A program made the position numbers and the translations under genes. From the NCBI RefSeq assembly GCF_900021165.1, contig NZ_FCOQ01000031.1:1-64000 (forward strand): a stretch of DNA of 64,000 bases. Reading direction: 5' to 3'. The notes under the pieces were generated by a model that was not told the origin of the DNA, made no database searches, and saw nothing but the letters and a program-made list of their open reading frames with translations. Source of the stretch: Paenibacillus phocaeensis. GTDB taxonomy: Bacteria; Bacillota; Bacilli; Paenibacillales; Paenibacillaceae. Positions 42,901 to 50,445 of the stretch are shown piece after piece; position 1 is the stretch's first letter, and the number at the start of each line of letters is the position of its first letter.

Positions 42901-44166
42901 GCGCAGGTTACCGCCCGGGCGGCGTCCGCACCGGCTTCGCCGGCCGCTTTTACCAAGGAGATGAAAAGCGGGTATACGATTCTTGCCCCGCAGCTCTCGC
43001 CGATTCACTTCGAATTGTTTGAGACGGTGTTCCGCGGGGCCGGCTATCGCCTGAAAGTGCTGGAGAAAGCCAACGCGCAAACCACGGATGAGGGCTTGAA
43101 ATTCGTCAACAACGACGCCTGCTATCCGGCGATCGTGACGATCGGGCAAATCATGGCGGCCCTGCGGGGCGGAGACTACGATCCGAGCCGGACGGCGGTG
43201 ATTCTGACCCAAACCGGCGGCGGCTGCCGGGCGACGAACTATATCGCTTTGCTGCGCAAGGCGCTGAAAGAAGCGGGGATGGAGCAAATTCCGGTCATTT
43301 CGCTAAATGCGACGGGCATTGAGAGTCAGCCGGGCTTCAAGTTGAATATGAAGCTGATTAACCGGCTGATCGCGGCGGCCTGCTACGGCGATCTGCTAAT
43401 GCGGCTCCTGTACCGCTTCCGGCCGTATGAGCGAAATACCGGCGATACCCAGCTGCTGTTCCGCAAATGGATGACGTTGTGCAAGCATTCCCTGCGGGAG
43501 TTTTCGTTCCATGAATACAAATATAATATCCGGGAAATGGTCGCGGAATTCGAAGCCCTGCCGCAAACGGGAGCCTCCAAACCGCGGGTCGGCATCGTCG
43601 GCGAAATTCTGATCAAATTCCATCCCGATGCCAATAACCGGATCGTGGAGGTGATCGAAGCCGAGGGCGGTGAAGCGGTCGTGCCTGACTTCCTCGATTT
43701 CATGTTCTACTGCTTATACAATCCGATTTATAAGGCGGATCACTTGGGCAAGAGCAAAATGTTAGGCCTCGTGAACCCGATGGTCATCCGCTATATCGAG
43801 ATGTACCGCAAGCCGATGAAGCAAGCGCTGGAGGCGAGCCGCGATTTAACTCCGCCGGAGAGTATCTACAAGCTGGCGGAAAAAGCCGGACGCCTGGTAT
43901 CGGTCGGCAATCAAATGGGGGAAGGCTGGTTCCTCACGGCGGAGATGATGGAGCTGCTCGATCACGGCGTGAACAACATCGTTTGCATTCAGCCGTTTGC
44001 CTGCCTGCCGAACCACATCACCGGACGCGGCATGATCAAAGGGCTGAAGGAGATGTATCCGGACGCCAATATCGCGGCCATCGACTATGATGCCGGCGCC
44101 AGCGAAGTGAACCAGATCAACCGTATCAAGCTGATGATGTCGGTAGCCAGCGGCGTGTTGTGCTAA
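39955..44166 (+). CDS. Double-ASKHA acyl-CoA dehydratase activase/dehydratase-like protein
   Basis: A 1403-residue protein. Two BcrAD/BadFG-type ATPase domains lie in tandem: domain 1 (~1-270) has DIGSTTAKIVAL and cysteines C122 (NNACAGGTG) and C161 (SRCGVF); domain 2 (~315-580) has DAGSTTTKLVLTG, C443 (NEACSAGCG) and C482 (SRCTVF). Such cysteine pairs hold the [4Fe-4S] cluster bridging the activator dimer. A cysteine motif C604/C607/C611/C630 follows, then DUF2229-like and HgdB-like regions to the end. Activators of 2-hydroxyacyl-CoA dehydratases drive ATP-dependent electron transfer in anaerobes. Substrate unknown; no CoA transferase gene is adjacent. Start ATG after GGAGGAACATC. Confidence 0.88.
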   Translation: MRLQIGLDIGSTTAKIVALHEGVIVHRAYIRHYSDIRTAVAALWREGMDRVPGAEAGLCISGSSGLKLAELAGIPFLQEVVACTKAIQRLAPETDTAIELGGEDAKIIYLRGGIEQRMNNACAGGTGAFIDQMAALLETDPAGLDEWAARYETIYPIASRCGVFAKTDVQPLLNEGARREDIAASIFQSIVTQTISGLACGRPIRGKVAFLGGPLTFLPQLRERFIATLQLAPDDVVFPDDAQYFVAIGAGLQGAAGPSLPLGDWLNRMETAEWTAAPDGEHRLAPLFADEREYDAFQKRHAAATAARADLAGYSGPCFLGIDAGSTTTKLVLTGSEDQLLHTFYRGNKGSPLASLAEALQEMYARLPEGCYIARACVTGYGEGLTKAAFRIDAGEVETVAHYKAAARFMPDVDFILDIGGQDMKCIKIRGGAIDSLLLNEACSAGCGSFLESFAGALGLGIAEFADAAVKSVHPVDLGSRCTVFMNSKVKQVQKEGASLPDLSAGLAYSVVKNALQKVIKVRNPEELGRRIVVQGGTFYNDAVLRAFELLTGREVVRPDIAGIMGAYGCALLAREQYDGVGRSSLLPCEELHSFTYEVSHARCSLCSNNCAMTISRFPDKSFHVSGNRCERGATQKKTKAGLPNLVEYKYERMFDYAPLPPEQAVRGTVGLPRVLNLFENYPFWHTFFTRLGYRVVLSPKSSKKLYETGMETIPSESVCYPAKLVHGHIESLIRSKVDFIFYPAVVYEKKEDASADNHFNCPVVASYPEVIRTNMDRLKEQGIPLVSPFLNIDHVPALKKTLQATFAHLPAEELDAAVDAGLLEADRARSDIRAQGEATLKGLEETGAQGIVLCGHPYHSDPEINHGIADLIAGMGLAVLTEDAVCHLGAVKHPLPVVNQWTYHGRMYRAAYFVSGRDDLELVQLTSFGCGIDAITADTIQEILERHQKTFTLIKVDEISNLGAARIRLRSLLAAMKERKQAQVTARAASAPASPAAFTKEMKSGYTILAPQLSPIHFELFETVFRGAGYRLKVLEKANAQTTDEGLKFVNNDACYPAIVTIGQIMAALRGGDYDPSRTAVILTQTGGGCRATNYIALLRKALKEAGMEQIPVISLNATGIESQPGFKLNMKLINRLIAAACYGDLLMRLLYRFRPYERNTGDTQLLFRKWMTLCKHSLREFSFHEYKYNIREMVAEFEALPQTGASKPRVGIVGEILIKFHPDANNRIVEVIEAEGGEAVVPDFLDFMFYCLYNPIYKADHLGKSKMLGLVNPMVIRYIEMYRKPMKQALEASRDLTPPESIYKLAEKAGRLVSVGNQMGEGWFLTAEMMELLDHGVNNIVCIQPFACLPNHITGRGMIKGLKEMYPDANIAAIDYDAGASEVNQINRIKLMMSVASGVLC

Positions 44167-44167
44167 A

Positions 44168-44208
44168 ACAAAGTGAGCCCCCTATTCCGGAGGGCTCACT
44201 TTGTTTTC
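44168..44208. terminator. Bidirectional terminator
   Basis: AAAGTGAGCCC pairs with GGGCTCACTTT, followed by GTTTTC, between convergent genes. Confidence 0.88.
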
Positions 44209-44225
44209 ATAATCGTCAATCAGGA

Positions 44226-45404
44226 TTACTTTTCCAGCGGGATCGTGGTCTCCAGCTCTTTGATGTAGGTCTTGTCTCCAAGGCTGCCGTTGCTGGCGCC
44301 GACAGCGCTCCAGTTCTTCTTATTGACGGTCAGCGTGTACGGCTTGATCGTAATCGATTTCGGCGTTTCTTGGAATGGCGAGTAGAGTTCGTCAATATGG
44401 TATTCGGTATCGGGCTCCCGGTTGAAGAATCCCTTCCGGCGTTGATCCAGCACATTCCCCCGGTCATCCACGATATCGTAATACATCATACTGGCGATAT
44501 AATCGCCGGTTTGTTCCGGTGATCTCGGCACCTTGCCGACGCTGTCGATAACCAGCCGGGTGGTCACAGGCGTGATAACCACCTCTTTCACGGTATAGCT
44601 GAACTCTTCATAGGTTTGGGTCGCATTAGGCTTGAGCAGGAGCGCATTGTCCTCTGTTTTCACCGGAACCTTGAATTCAAATGCTTCATCAACCCCCGTC
44701 ACTTCGGCGCGGATGGTCAGCTCAAATTCATTTCCCCAAACCGGTTTACTAAACTGCAGCTCCGCGATGTACGCATTCTCCCGCTTGGGAAAATCTCCAA
44801 AGACAGCCGTATGAATGTACTCATTACTCATCTTTTTGCCGTCAACAAGTAAAGTCGTCCCTCCAGCTTCAGCCCCTTTAATATAACCTTTTGGAATTTG
44901 ATCCTCTGGCTTTTCACTTTCGCTAAGAGGAGCAACCGTCCCCGGAAGATCCACGCCTTCCCGGTCCAGAATAAAGGACAATCTCGTTCCGTCATACAAC
45001 AGGTCGCTGAGTTTCAACGTGATGCCGTCATGCGTTACGCTCATGTTGGGATCTTTGACCAACCCTAAATCCATAGCGGCCTTGACCGCCTCTTCGCTGG
45101 TCCCCTCAAAAAGTGTGCTGAACATCGGAATCTGTTTCAAAGCATCCGCCATCGCCGGGGATACGAACCCCGAGCCGACGATGCCGCCTCCGAGGATCGC
45201 AGCGGCGGAAGCCGCGATAGCCGTCCGTTTCAGGATATTGCCGGTTCCTTTCCGTGTATAGGTGCGCGTTCTGCTCATGGTCGTTCCTCCGATTTTCTCC
45301 ATAATTTCGCCGCTCATGCTGGGCTTCTGCGGCGCCGAATAGCGAATCATCCGCTCGATCGCTTCCATGTCAGCGGATTCCCGTCGATCTTGCCATTTCT
45401 CCAT
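44226..45404 (-). CDS. DUF4179 membrane protein, likely anti-sigma factor
   Basis: A 392-residue protein. About 60 cytoplasmic residues precede one membrane span (TAIAASAAAILGGGIVGSGF, ~62-81). The extracellular part starts with a DUF4179 domain (PMFSTLFEGTSEEAVKAAMD) and ends in a beta-rich DUF5643-like domain. It overlaps the ECF sigma gene by 35 nt, the usual arrangement for a sigma and its membrane-bound inhibitor. The start ATG follows AAGGAGGGTCGG. Signal sensed is unknown. Confidence 0.85.
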   Translation of the reverse strand: MEKWQDRRESADMEAIERMIRYSAPQKPSMSGEIMEKIGGTTMSRTRTYTRKGTGNILKRTAIAASAAAILGGGIVGSGFVSPAMADALKQIPMFSTLFEGTSEEAVKAAMDLGLVKDPNMSVTHDGITLKLSDLLYDGTRLSFILDREGVDLPGTVAPLSESEKPEDQIPKGYIKGAEAGGTTLLVDGKKMSNEYIHTAVFGDFPKRENAYIAELQFSKPVWGNEFELTIRAEVTGVDEAFEFKVPVKTEDNALLLKPNATQTYEEFSYTVKEVVITPVTTRLVIDSVGKVPRSPEQTGDYIASMMYYDIVDDRGNVLDQRRKGFFNREPDTEYHIDELYSPFQETPKSITIKPYTLTVNKKNWSAVGASNGSLGDKTYIKELETTIPLEK

Positions 45405-45963
45405 GGGCCGACCCTCCTTCTTTCTTGGCTTTTGCCAGCAATTTTTTGCGAATCCGTTCGTACCTCTTGCGCAGGGTGGGCGGTTTGATTCCCATCACCT
45501 CGCCGATCTCTTCGAAGCTGTACTGTTCCACCGATTTCAGCAGCAATATATGGCGTTCCTCCGCTGTAAGACAGGCCAGGAGCTCGTCTATCTCCGATTC
45601 GTAGGGAGAGATGGCCGACGCCGGCTGCTGCTCCTTGCAACGGTCGATCAATTTCAACCAGCGGCCCTGCTTCTGCTTCATATTGATCAAGTGATGATAA
45701 GCTACCTTATACAACCAAGAGGAAAACGAAACTTGTCTCGTATACTGATGAAGATTCATGTAGGCTTTGATGAAAATCTCCTGAACCGCATCCTTCGTCT
45801 CCTCATGATCATGCAAAATATAGTAGCAGTACGTATACATCTGACGCTCAAACTCGAGGATAATCGGCGAATAGGCCTCTTTGTCTCCGGCTTTGACGCG
45901 TTCGACGAGCGATTCGATGCGCTTGTGTTTGTCTTTTGCTTCCCCGGGGATAACTGGCTGCAA
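45370..45963 (-). CDS. ECF-type RNA polymerase sigma factor
   Basis: A 197-residue sigma-70 family factor. Region 2 is EETKDAVQEIFIKAYMNLHQ with the following SFSSWLYKVAYHH; region 4 is ELLACLTAEERHILLLKSVE then SFEEIGEVMGIKPPTLRKRY, a helix-turn-helix for -35 recognition. TTG start seven bases after AAAGGAGG. It is probably held inactive by the DUF4179 protein encoded just downstream. An autoregulatory promoter is expected between 45965 and 46060 but was not pinned down. Confidence 0.9.
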   Translation of the reverse strand: MQPVIPGEAKDKHKRIESLVERVKAGDKEAYSPIILEFERQMYTYCYYILHDHEETKDAVQEIFIKAYMNLHQYTRQVSFSSWLYKVAYHHLINMKQKQGRWLKLIDRCKEQQPASAISPYESEIDELLACLTAEERHILLLKSVEQYSFEEIGEVMGIKPPTLRKRYERIRKKLLAKAKKEGGSAHGEMARSTGIR

Positions 45964-46061
45964 AAGCTCACCTCCTTTGCCGTTTGCTTATATAACAATC
46001 CCAAGCCTTCGTTTTGTGACAGTTCCCGCATTTTCCGTTCCCTGATTGAAGTAATCAACGC

Positions 46062-46089
46062 CAAAAAGCCCTTCGCGGGCGAAGAGCTT
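46062..46089 (-). terminator. Terminator of the ABC-F gene
   Basis: AAGCTCTTCGC pairs with GCGAAGGGCTT, followed by TTTTGG on the minus strand. Confidence 0.78.
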
Positions 46090-46158
46090 AGTGGATGAAT
46101 TGAGGTGAATTGAGATGACTTGGAGAGATCTCCGATCAATGTCGACGCTTCCGCAGGC

Positions 46159-48132
46159 TTACGAATTCCGCTGGGCTTCGATCTTCTCCGCCAGCTCGTT
46201 CAGATACGTCCAGCGCTCCATCAGCCGCTCCAGTTCGGCTTCGGCTTCCTGCTGTTGCTGCATCAGCTCCTGCAGGCGAACCGCGTCGCTCGCGGCGGAT
46301 TCCATTTCCCCGGAAATAGTCGCCAGGCGCTGCTCGGCAGCTTCGATAGTGGCGTCGATCGTTTCGTACTCCCGCTGCTCGTTATAGCTGAACTTCAGCT
46401 TCTCGGCGCGGCCGGGGGCGCGGCTGCCAGACGCGGCTTGCGATCCGGCGCCGCCCCGGTCCGAGCGGTCGGCACCAGACTTGCGTGAGCCGGAGACCGC
46501 TTGTCCCGCCGCGTCCACTTTCCCGCCGCTGCTCAACCTCTGCGTCCGCTCCTCATAATCGCTATAATCGCCGACATGCACCGCCACCACGCCGCCGCCC
46601 TCAAACGCCATGATCTTGTCGATGGTCCGGTCGAGGAAATAGCGGTCATGGGAAACAACGAACACCGCACCCGGGAACTCGTCCAAATACGCCTCCAGTA
46701 CGGTTAGCGTCTGGATATCGAGATCGTTGGTCGGTTCGTCCAGCAACAGCACGTTGGGCGCGCCCATCAGGACGCGCAGCAGGTAGAGCCGCCGCTTCTC
46801 GCCCCCCGACAGCTTGCCGATCGGCGTCCATTGCATGTCCGGCGGGAACAGGAAACGCTCCAGCATTTGCGCCGCGGTAATCCGCGTGCCGTCCGCCGTC
46901 GTTACCACTTCCGCCACTTCCTTGATATATTCGATCGCCCGCTGCTGGCTGTCCATTTCCTGATGCTCCTGGGTAAAATACCCCAGCTTCACCGTCTGCC
47001 CCACCACGATCTCGCCGGCATCCGGCTCGATCCGACCGGCGATCATGTTCAGCAGCGTCGACTTGCCGCTGCCGTTGGGCCCTACGATGCCAACGCGATC
47101 GCCCGGCACCGCCGTGTACGTCAGCTCCCCGATCAGCAGCCGGCCTTCTATCGACTTGCGAAGCCCGTCGATCTCCAGGATTTTGCGGCCCAGCCGAGTG
47201 GAAGCGACCGAAATTTCGAGCGAGTCGCTCTTATATTCCGTCTTCGCCGCCTGCAGTTGCTCGAACCGTTCGATGCGCGCCTTCTGCTTGGTCGAGCGCG
47301 CCTTGGCGCCGCGGCGAATCCAGGCCAGTTCGTTGCGCAGCAGATTTTGCCGCTTCTGCTCGGAGGCGGCTTCGCGTTCCTCGCGTTCACTCTTCAGCTC
47401 CAGGAAGCGGCTGTAATTCGCTTCATAACGGAACAGCCGTCCGTGATCCAGCTCCAGCATAACGTTGCAGACGCGATCCAGGAAATAACGATCATGCGTA
47501 ATGAGCAGCAGCGCGCCGCGCCGTTTCTGCAAATACGCCTCGAGCCAGGCGACCGTATCGTTGTCGATGTGGTTGGTGGGCTCGTCCATGATCAGCAGCT
47601 CCGAAGGGAGGATTAGAGCGGAAGCGAGCGCTACGCGCTTGCGCTGCCCCCCGGACAAGCTGCCCATGCGCTGAGCGAAGTCGGGGATGCCGAGTTTGGA
47701 CAGGACGCTCTTGGCTTCGCTGACCAAGGTCCACGTTTGCAGCCGATCCATCTCCTGCGAGAGCCGCGACAACTCCGCCTGCCTTGCGACATCCCCCGGC
47801 TCCCGTTCCAGAGCTTCCTCCGCCTCCATGTAGGCGGACACAACCTGAAGCTCAGGTCCGCCGCCCTGGAACACGCCCCGCAGGACGGTGAGGTCGGGGG
47901 CATATTCGGGATTTTGCGCCAGGAACGTCACGCGGACATCCCGATTGATCGCGACCTTGCCGGAATCGGCTTGAGTAAGGCCGGCGATCACCTTCAGGAA
48001 CGTGGATTTCCCCGTTCCGTTGACGCCGATCACGCCGATTTTATCGTTTTCGTCCATGCCGAAGGAAGCGTCCTGAAACAGCACTTTCTCTCCATAGGTT
48101 TTCGTCAGTTGTTCCACCGTCAGTATGTTCAT
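46159..48132 (-). CDS. ABC-F family ATPase (Uup/YfmR-like)
   Basis: A 657-residue protein with two ATPase domains and no membrane spans. Walker A motifs are GVNGTGKST and GPNGSGKST; signatures are LSGGQRKRVALAS and LSGGEKRRLYLLR; Walker B is LIMDEPTNHID and LLLDEPTNDLD. The inter-domain linker contains LAWIRRGAKARSTKQKARI, typical of Uup/YfmR rather than of antibiotic-resistance ABC-F proteins. A coiled-coil C-terminal tail (AEQRLATISGEMESAASDAV) follows. It acts on the ribosome, resolving stalled translation. It is the last gene of the minus-strand run from capA, 15 bp after the DUF92 gene. Confidence 0.92.
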   Translation of the reverse strand: MNILTVEQLTKTYGEKVLFQDASFGMDENDKIGVIGVNGTGKSTFLKVIAGLTQADSGKVAINRDVRVTFLAQNPEYAPDLTVLRGVFQGGGPELQVVSAYMEAEEALEREPGDVARQAELSRLSQEMDRLQTWTLVSEAKSVLSKLGIPDFAQRMGSLSGGQRKRVALASALILPSELLIMDEPTNHIDNDTVAWLEAYLQKRRGALLLITHDRYFLDRVCNVMLELDHGRLFRYEANYSRFLELKSEREEREAASEQKRQNLLRNELAWIRRGAKARSTKQKARIERFEQLQAAKTEYKSDSLEISVASTRLGRKILEIDGLRKSIEGRLLIGELTYTAVPGDRVGIVGPNGSGKSTLLNMIAGRIEPDAGEIVVGQTVKLGYFTQEHQEMDSQQRAIEYIKEVAEVVTTADGTRITAAQMLERFLFPPDMQWTPIGKLSGGEKRRLYLLRVLMGAPNVLLLDEPTNDLDIQTLTVLEAYLDEFPGAVFVVSHDRYFLDRTIDKIMAFEGGGVVAVHVGDYSDYEERTQRLSSGGKVDAAGQAVSGSRKSGADRSDRGGAGSQAASGSRAPGRAEKLKFSYNEQREYETIDATIEAAEQRLATISGEMESAASDAVRLQELMQQQQEAEAELERLMERWTYLNELAEKIEAQRNS

Positions 48133-48147
48133 TCGTTAACCCCTACT

Positions 48148-48981
48148 TTATCCTAACATCCCGAATCCCCATGCCAGCAAACCGGCTGCCAGGGAACTGA
48201 GTAAATTCACCCTATCGTTGTCCATCCAGCGGTACCCCCGCAAATGCGCGGTACGCTGGCCGCAATGCTCCGCTACCTCAACCTCTTTGCCGCATACGGT
48301 GCAGCGCTGCATGTCCTGAATGGTCGCGCCCAGCCAGGAATCGGCGAAGGCTCCGGCCAAACCGGAAATTCCGGCGATGAGCCCCCATTTCACCAGCGCA
48401 AGCAGCGCGGACCCCGCCTCGGAATAAGCATCGTCCCCCGTCCACATCCGCAGCAGCCAGGCAGCCCCGCCGATGCACACCGCGCCGGCCAGCGCCGCAC
48501 TGCTTCCCAGCAGCGTCACCCCGCCTGACGTACCCGGGGGCACCCGGCGGCCGTTCAGGATTGAACGCGGCTCACGTTGGCTCAGGCCGCCCCACTCCGT
48601 CGCCCAGGTGTCTGCGGTGACTGCAGCCATCGTTCCAACGAAGAAATACGCCCACGCCGGGTCAGGCCAGAACAGATTACCAAGGCAAGCCAACATGCCG
48701 AGACCGCCGTTGGCCAGCACCTGCCCCGCATCCCGGCGGCCGCTCTTGGCATACGACTTCTCCAGCTCCGCCTTGCGTTCGCCGCGAAAATGCGAGAAGA
48801 CCGACGAGCTGATGAAGAACAGCAGCAGGATCCCGAACCAGAACAAATTGCCGGCTCCGTAATACACCGTCCCCATGACGAATGCGGCAGCCGCGCCGGA
48901 GAGGGATAAGGATTTCTTCCTGTAAGCCGCTCCAGACACGATTAGGGCGCAAAGCGCCCCAACGATCCAATCGAGATTCAT
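48148..48981 (-). CDS. DUF92 family membrane protein
   Basis: A 277-residue polytopic membrane protein, about seven spans. GAAAAFVMGTVYYGAGN, VLANGGLGMLACLGNLF and AVTADTWATEWGGLS are DUF92 signatures; relatives include plant and bacterial phytol/prenol kinases (VTE6). A CTVCGKEVEVAEHCG loop is an added cysteine cluster (C-x2-C...C). ATG 48981 overlaps the end of the FAH gene (AAATGAAATG). A lipid-alcohol kinase role is an inference from the family. Confidence 0.82.
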   Translation of the reverse strand: MNLDWIVGALCALIVSGAAYRKKSLSLSGAAAAFVMGTVYYGAGNLFWFGILLLFFISSSVFSHFRGERKAELEKSYAKSGRRDAGQVLANGGLGMLACLGNLFWPDPAWAYFFVGTMAAVTADTWATEWGGLSQREPRSILNGRRVPPGTSGGVTLLGSSAALAGAVCIGGAAWLLRMWTGDDAYSEAGSALLALVKWGLIAGISGLAGAFADSWLGATIQDMQRCTVCGKEVEVAEHCGQRTAHLRGYRWMDNDRVNLLSSLAAGLLAWGFGMLG

Positions 48982-48982
48982 T

Positions 48983-49624
48983 TCATTTTGCCTCTGGGCC
49001 GGAAGCGACTGTGCAACTGCCCAGCACTTGGGAGCCGTAAGACAATTCCAGCTTGTCCCCTTGAACAACCGGGCCAACCCCTTCCGGCGTTCCGGTAAAG
49101 ATCAAATCCCCTTCCCCCAGTCCATAACGCCCGGCGATATATTCCACGATTTGCTGCAGCGAAAAAATCATCCGGCTGATGTTCCCGCGTTGCACCACTT
49201 CCCCGTTCTTGCGAAGCACGAAGTCTTCATTGGCCGTTTCCGCCGCACCGGGGAAAGCGAGATAAGGCGTGATCGGCGCCGATTGCAGGAAGCCCTTGGC
49301 CGGCGTCCACGGGTTGCCCTTGTCTCTGACGATGTTCTGCACGTCGCGCAGCGTGAAATCGATCCCGAACGCGATCACGTCCACCAGTTCGTCGACCGTC
49401 ATCCCCGGCTTGTAATCGCGGGCGATACGCAGCACCAGCTCGGCTTCATAATGCACCGATCCGCGGTCGGCCGGAAGAGCAAGGCCCCGACCGTCCATCG
49501 AGGTTACCGCATGCGACGGTTTCAGGAAAATCATCGGCTCGGTCGGCACCTCGTTGCCGAGTTCCTCGGCGTGCGCCCGGTAATTCCGGCCAACGCAGTA
49601 GACATTAGCGATCATTTTGTTCAT
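48983..49624 (-). CDS. Fumarylacetoacetate hydrolase family protein
   Basis: A 213-residue C-C bond hydrolase or decarboxylase. VGRNYRAHAEELGNE opens the fold, VHYEAELVLRIA gives the metal-binding glutamates, and GDLIFTGTPEGVGPV is the family signature. This short form is like YcgM and acylpyruvate hydrolases or oxaloacetate decarboxylases. The start ATG follows GGAGGAAC. No aromatic-catabolic genes are adjacent, so the substrate is unknown. Confidence 0.9.
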   Translation of the reverse strand: MNKMIANVYCVGRNYRAHAEELGNEVPTEPMIFLKPSHAVTSMDGRGLALPADRGSVHYEAELVLRIARDYKPGMTVDELVDVIAFGIDFTLRDVQNIVRDKGNPWTPAKGFLQSAPITPYLAFPGAAETANEDFVLRKNGEVVQRGNISRMIFSLQQIVEYIAGRYGLGEGDLIFTGTPEGVGPVVQGDKLELSYGSQVLGSCTVASGPEAK

Positions 49625-49665
49625 CGTTATCTGTTCCTCCAGCGGATTGTGGTTTCACAATCGAT

Positions 49666-50406
49666 TTATTTGAATTTCCCGTGTTCCATCGCTTGACGCC
49701 ATATATCCGGCCGATTCGTGCAGAGCAGAACGTCGGGATGCAGCGCCGCAACCTTGCGCAGCGACCTTGCATCATCCATCGTCCAGGCCATCACCTCGAT
49801 CCCGTGCTTGAACGCTTTCTCAGCCAGCTCTGCGGTTAAGGCGCGATAATGAATCGATAAGAACGAGCACTTCAGAAGCTTGAGCCGCAGCAGCAAATCC
49901 TTCGGCTGCCGGTCGATAATCAACCCTGTGCGGATGCCGCGATCCATTTCCTTGATCTTCGCCAGAATCCGCGGTTCGAACGAAGTCAACACGACTTCGT
50001 GCTCCATATGGCGGCGCTTCACGGCCGAGATCACCTTCTCTTCCAGGCCCGGGTACATCTCGCCTTCCGTCTTGATCTCCAGATTGGCGCGCAGCCGCCC
50101 GGCGATCGCGTCCAGAAATTCATCCAGGCTCGGCAGACGTTCGCCGCTGTACGCCTTGGATTTCCAACTGCCAGCATCCAGCGCCTGCAGCTCCGCCCAG
50201 GTCCGATCCTTCACCGGCCCTCGTCCGTTTGTCGTGCGGTTTAGCGTAAAGTCATGAATCAACAAAGGCACGCCGTCCTTTGAACATTGTACATCAACTT
50301 CGATCCAGGTGACATCCTCCTGCTGCATGGCGAGCTGGACCGCGGCCATCGTATTCTCCGGTGCGATCCCGGAGAAGCCGCGATGGGCGACGCATGGATT
50401 ACGCAA
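49666..50406 (-). CDS. Glycerophosphodiester phosphodiesterase
   Basis: A 246-residue GDPD enzyme releasing glycerol 3-phosphate from phospholipid head-group diesters. AHRGFSGIAPENT carries the catalytic histidine and arginine, WIEVDVQCSKDGVPLLIHD the metal ligands and second histidine. There is no signal peptide, so it is cytoplasmic. TTG 50406 has AAGGAGG seven bases upstream and begins close to the first motif, as is usual; a GTG at 50445 would abut the capA stop. Confidence 0.92.
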   Translation of the reverse strand: MRNPCVAHRGFSGIAPENTMAAVQLAMQQEDVTWIEVDVQCSKDGVPLLIHDFTLNRTTNGRGPVKDRTWAELQALDAGSWKSKAYSGERLPSLDEFLDAIAGRLRANLEIKTEGEMYPGLEEKVISAVKRRHMEHEVVLTSFEPRILAKIKEMDRGIRTGLIIDRQPKDLLLRLKLLKCSFLSIHYRALTAELAEKAFKHGIEVMAWTMDDARSLRKVAALHPDVLLCTNRPDIWRQAMEHGKFK

Positions 50407-50445
50407 TTTCCCGCCTCCTTCTCTGCTCGGAAACGATTCTTTCAC

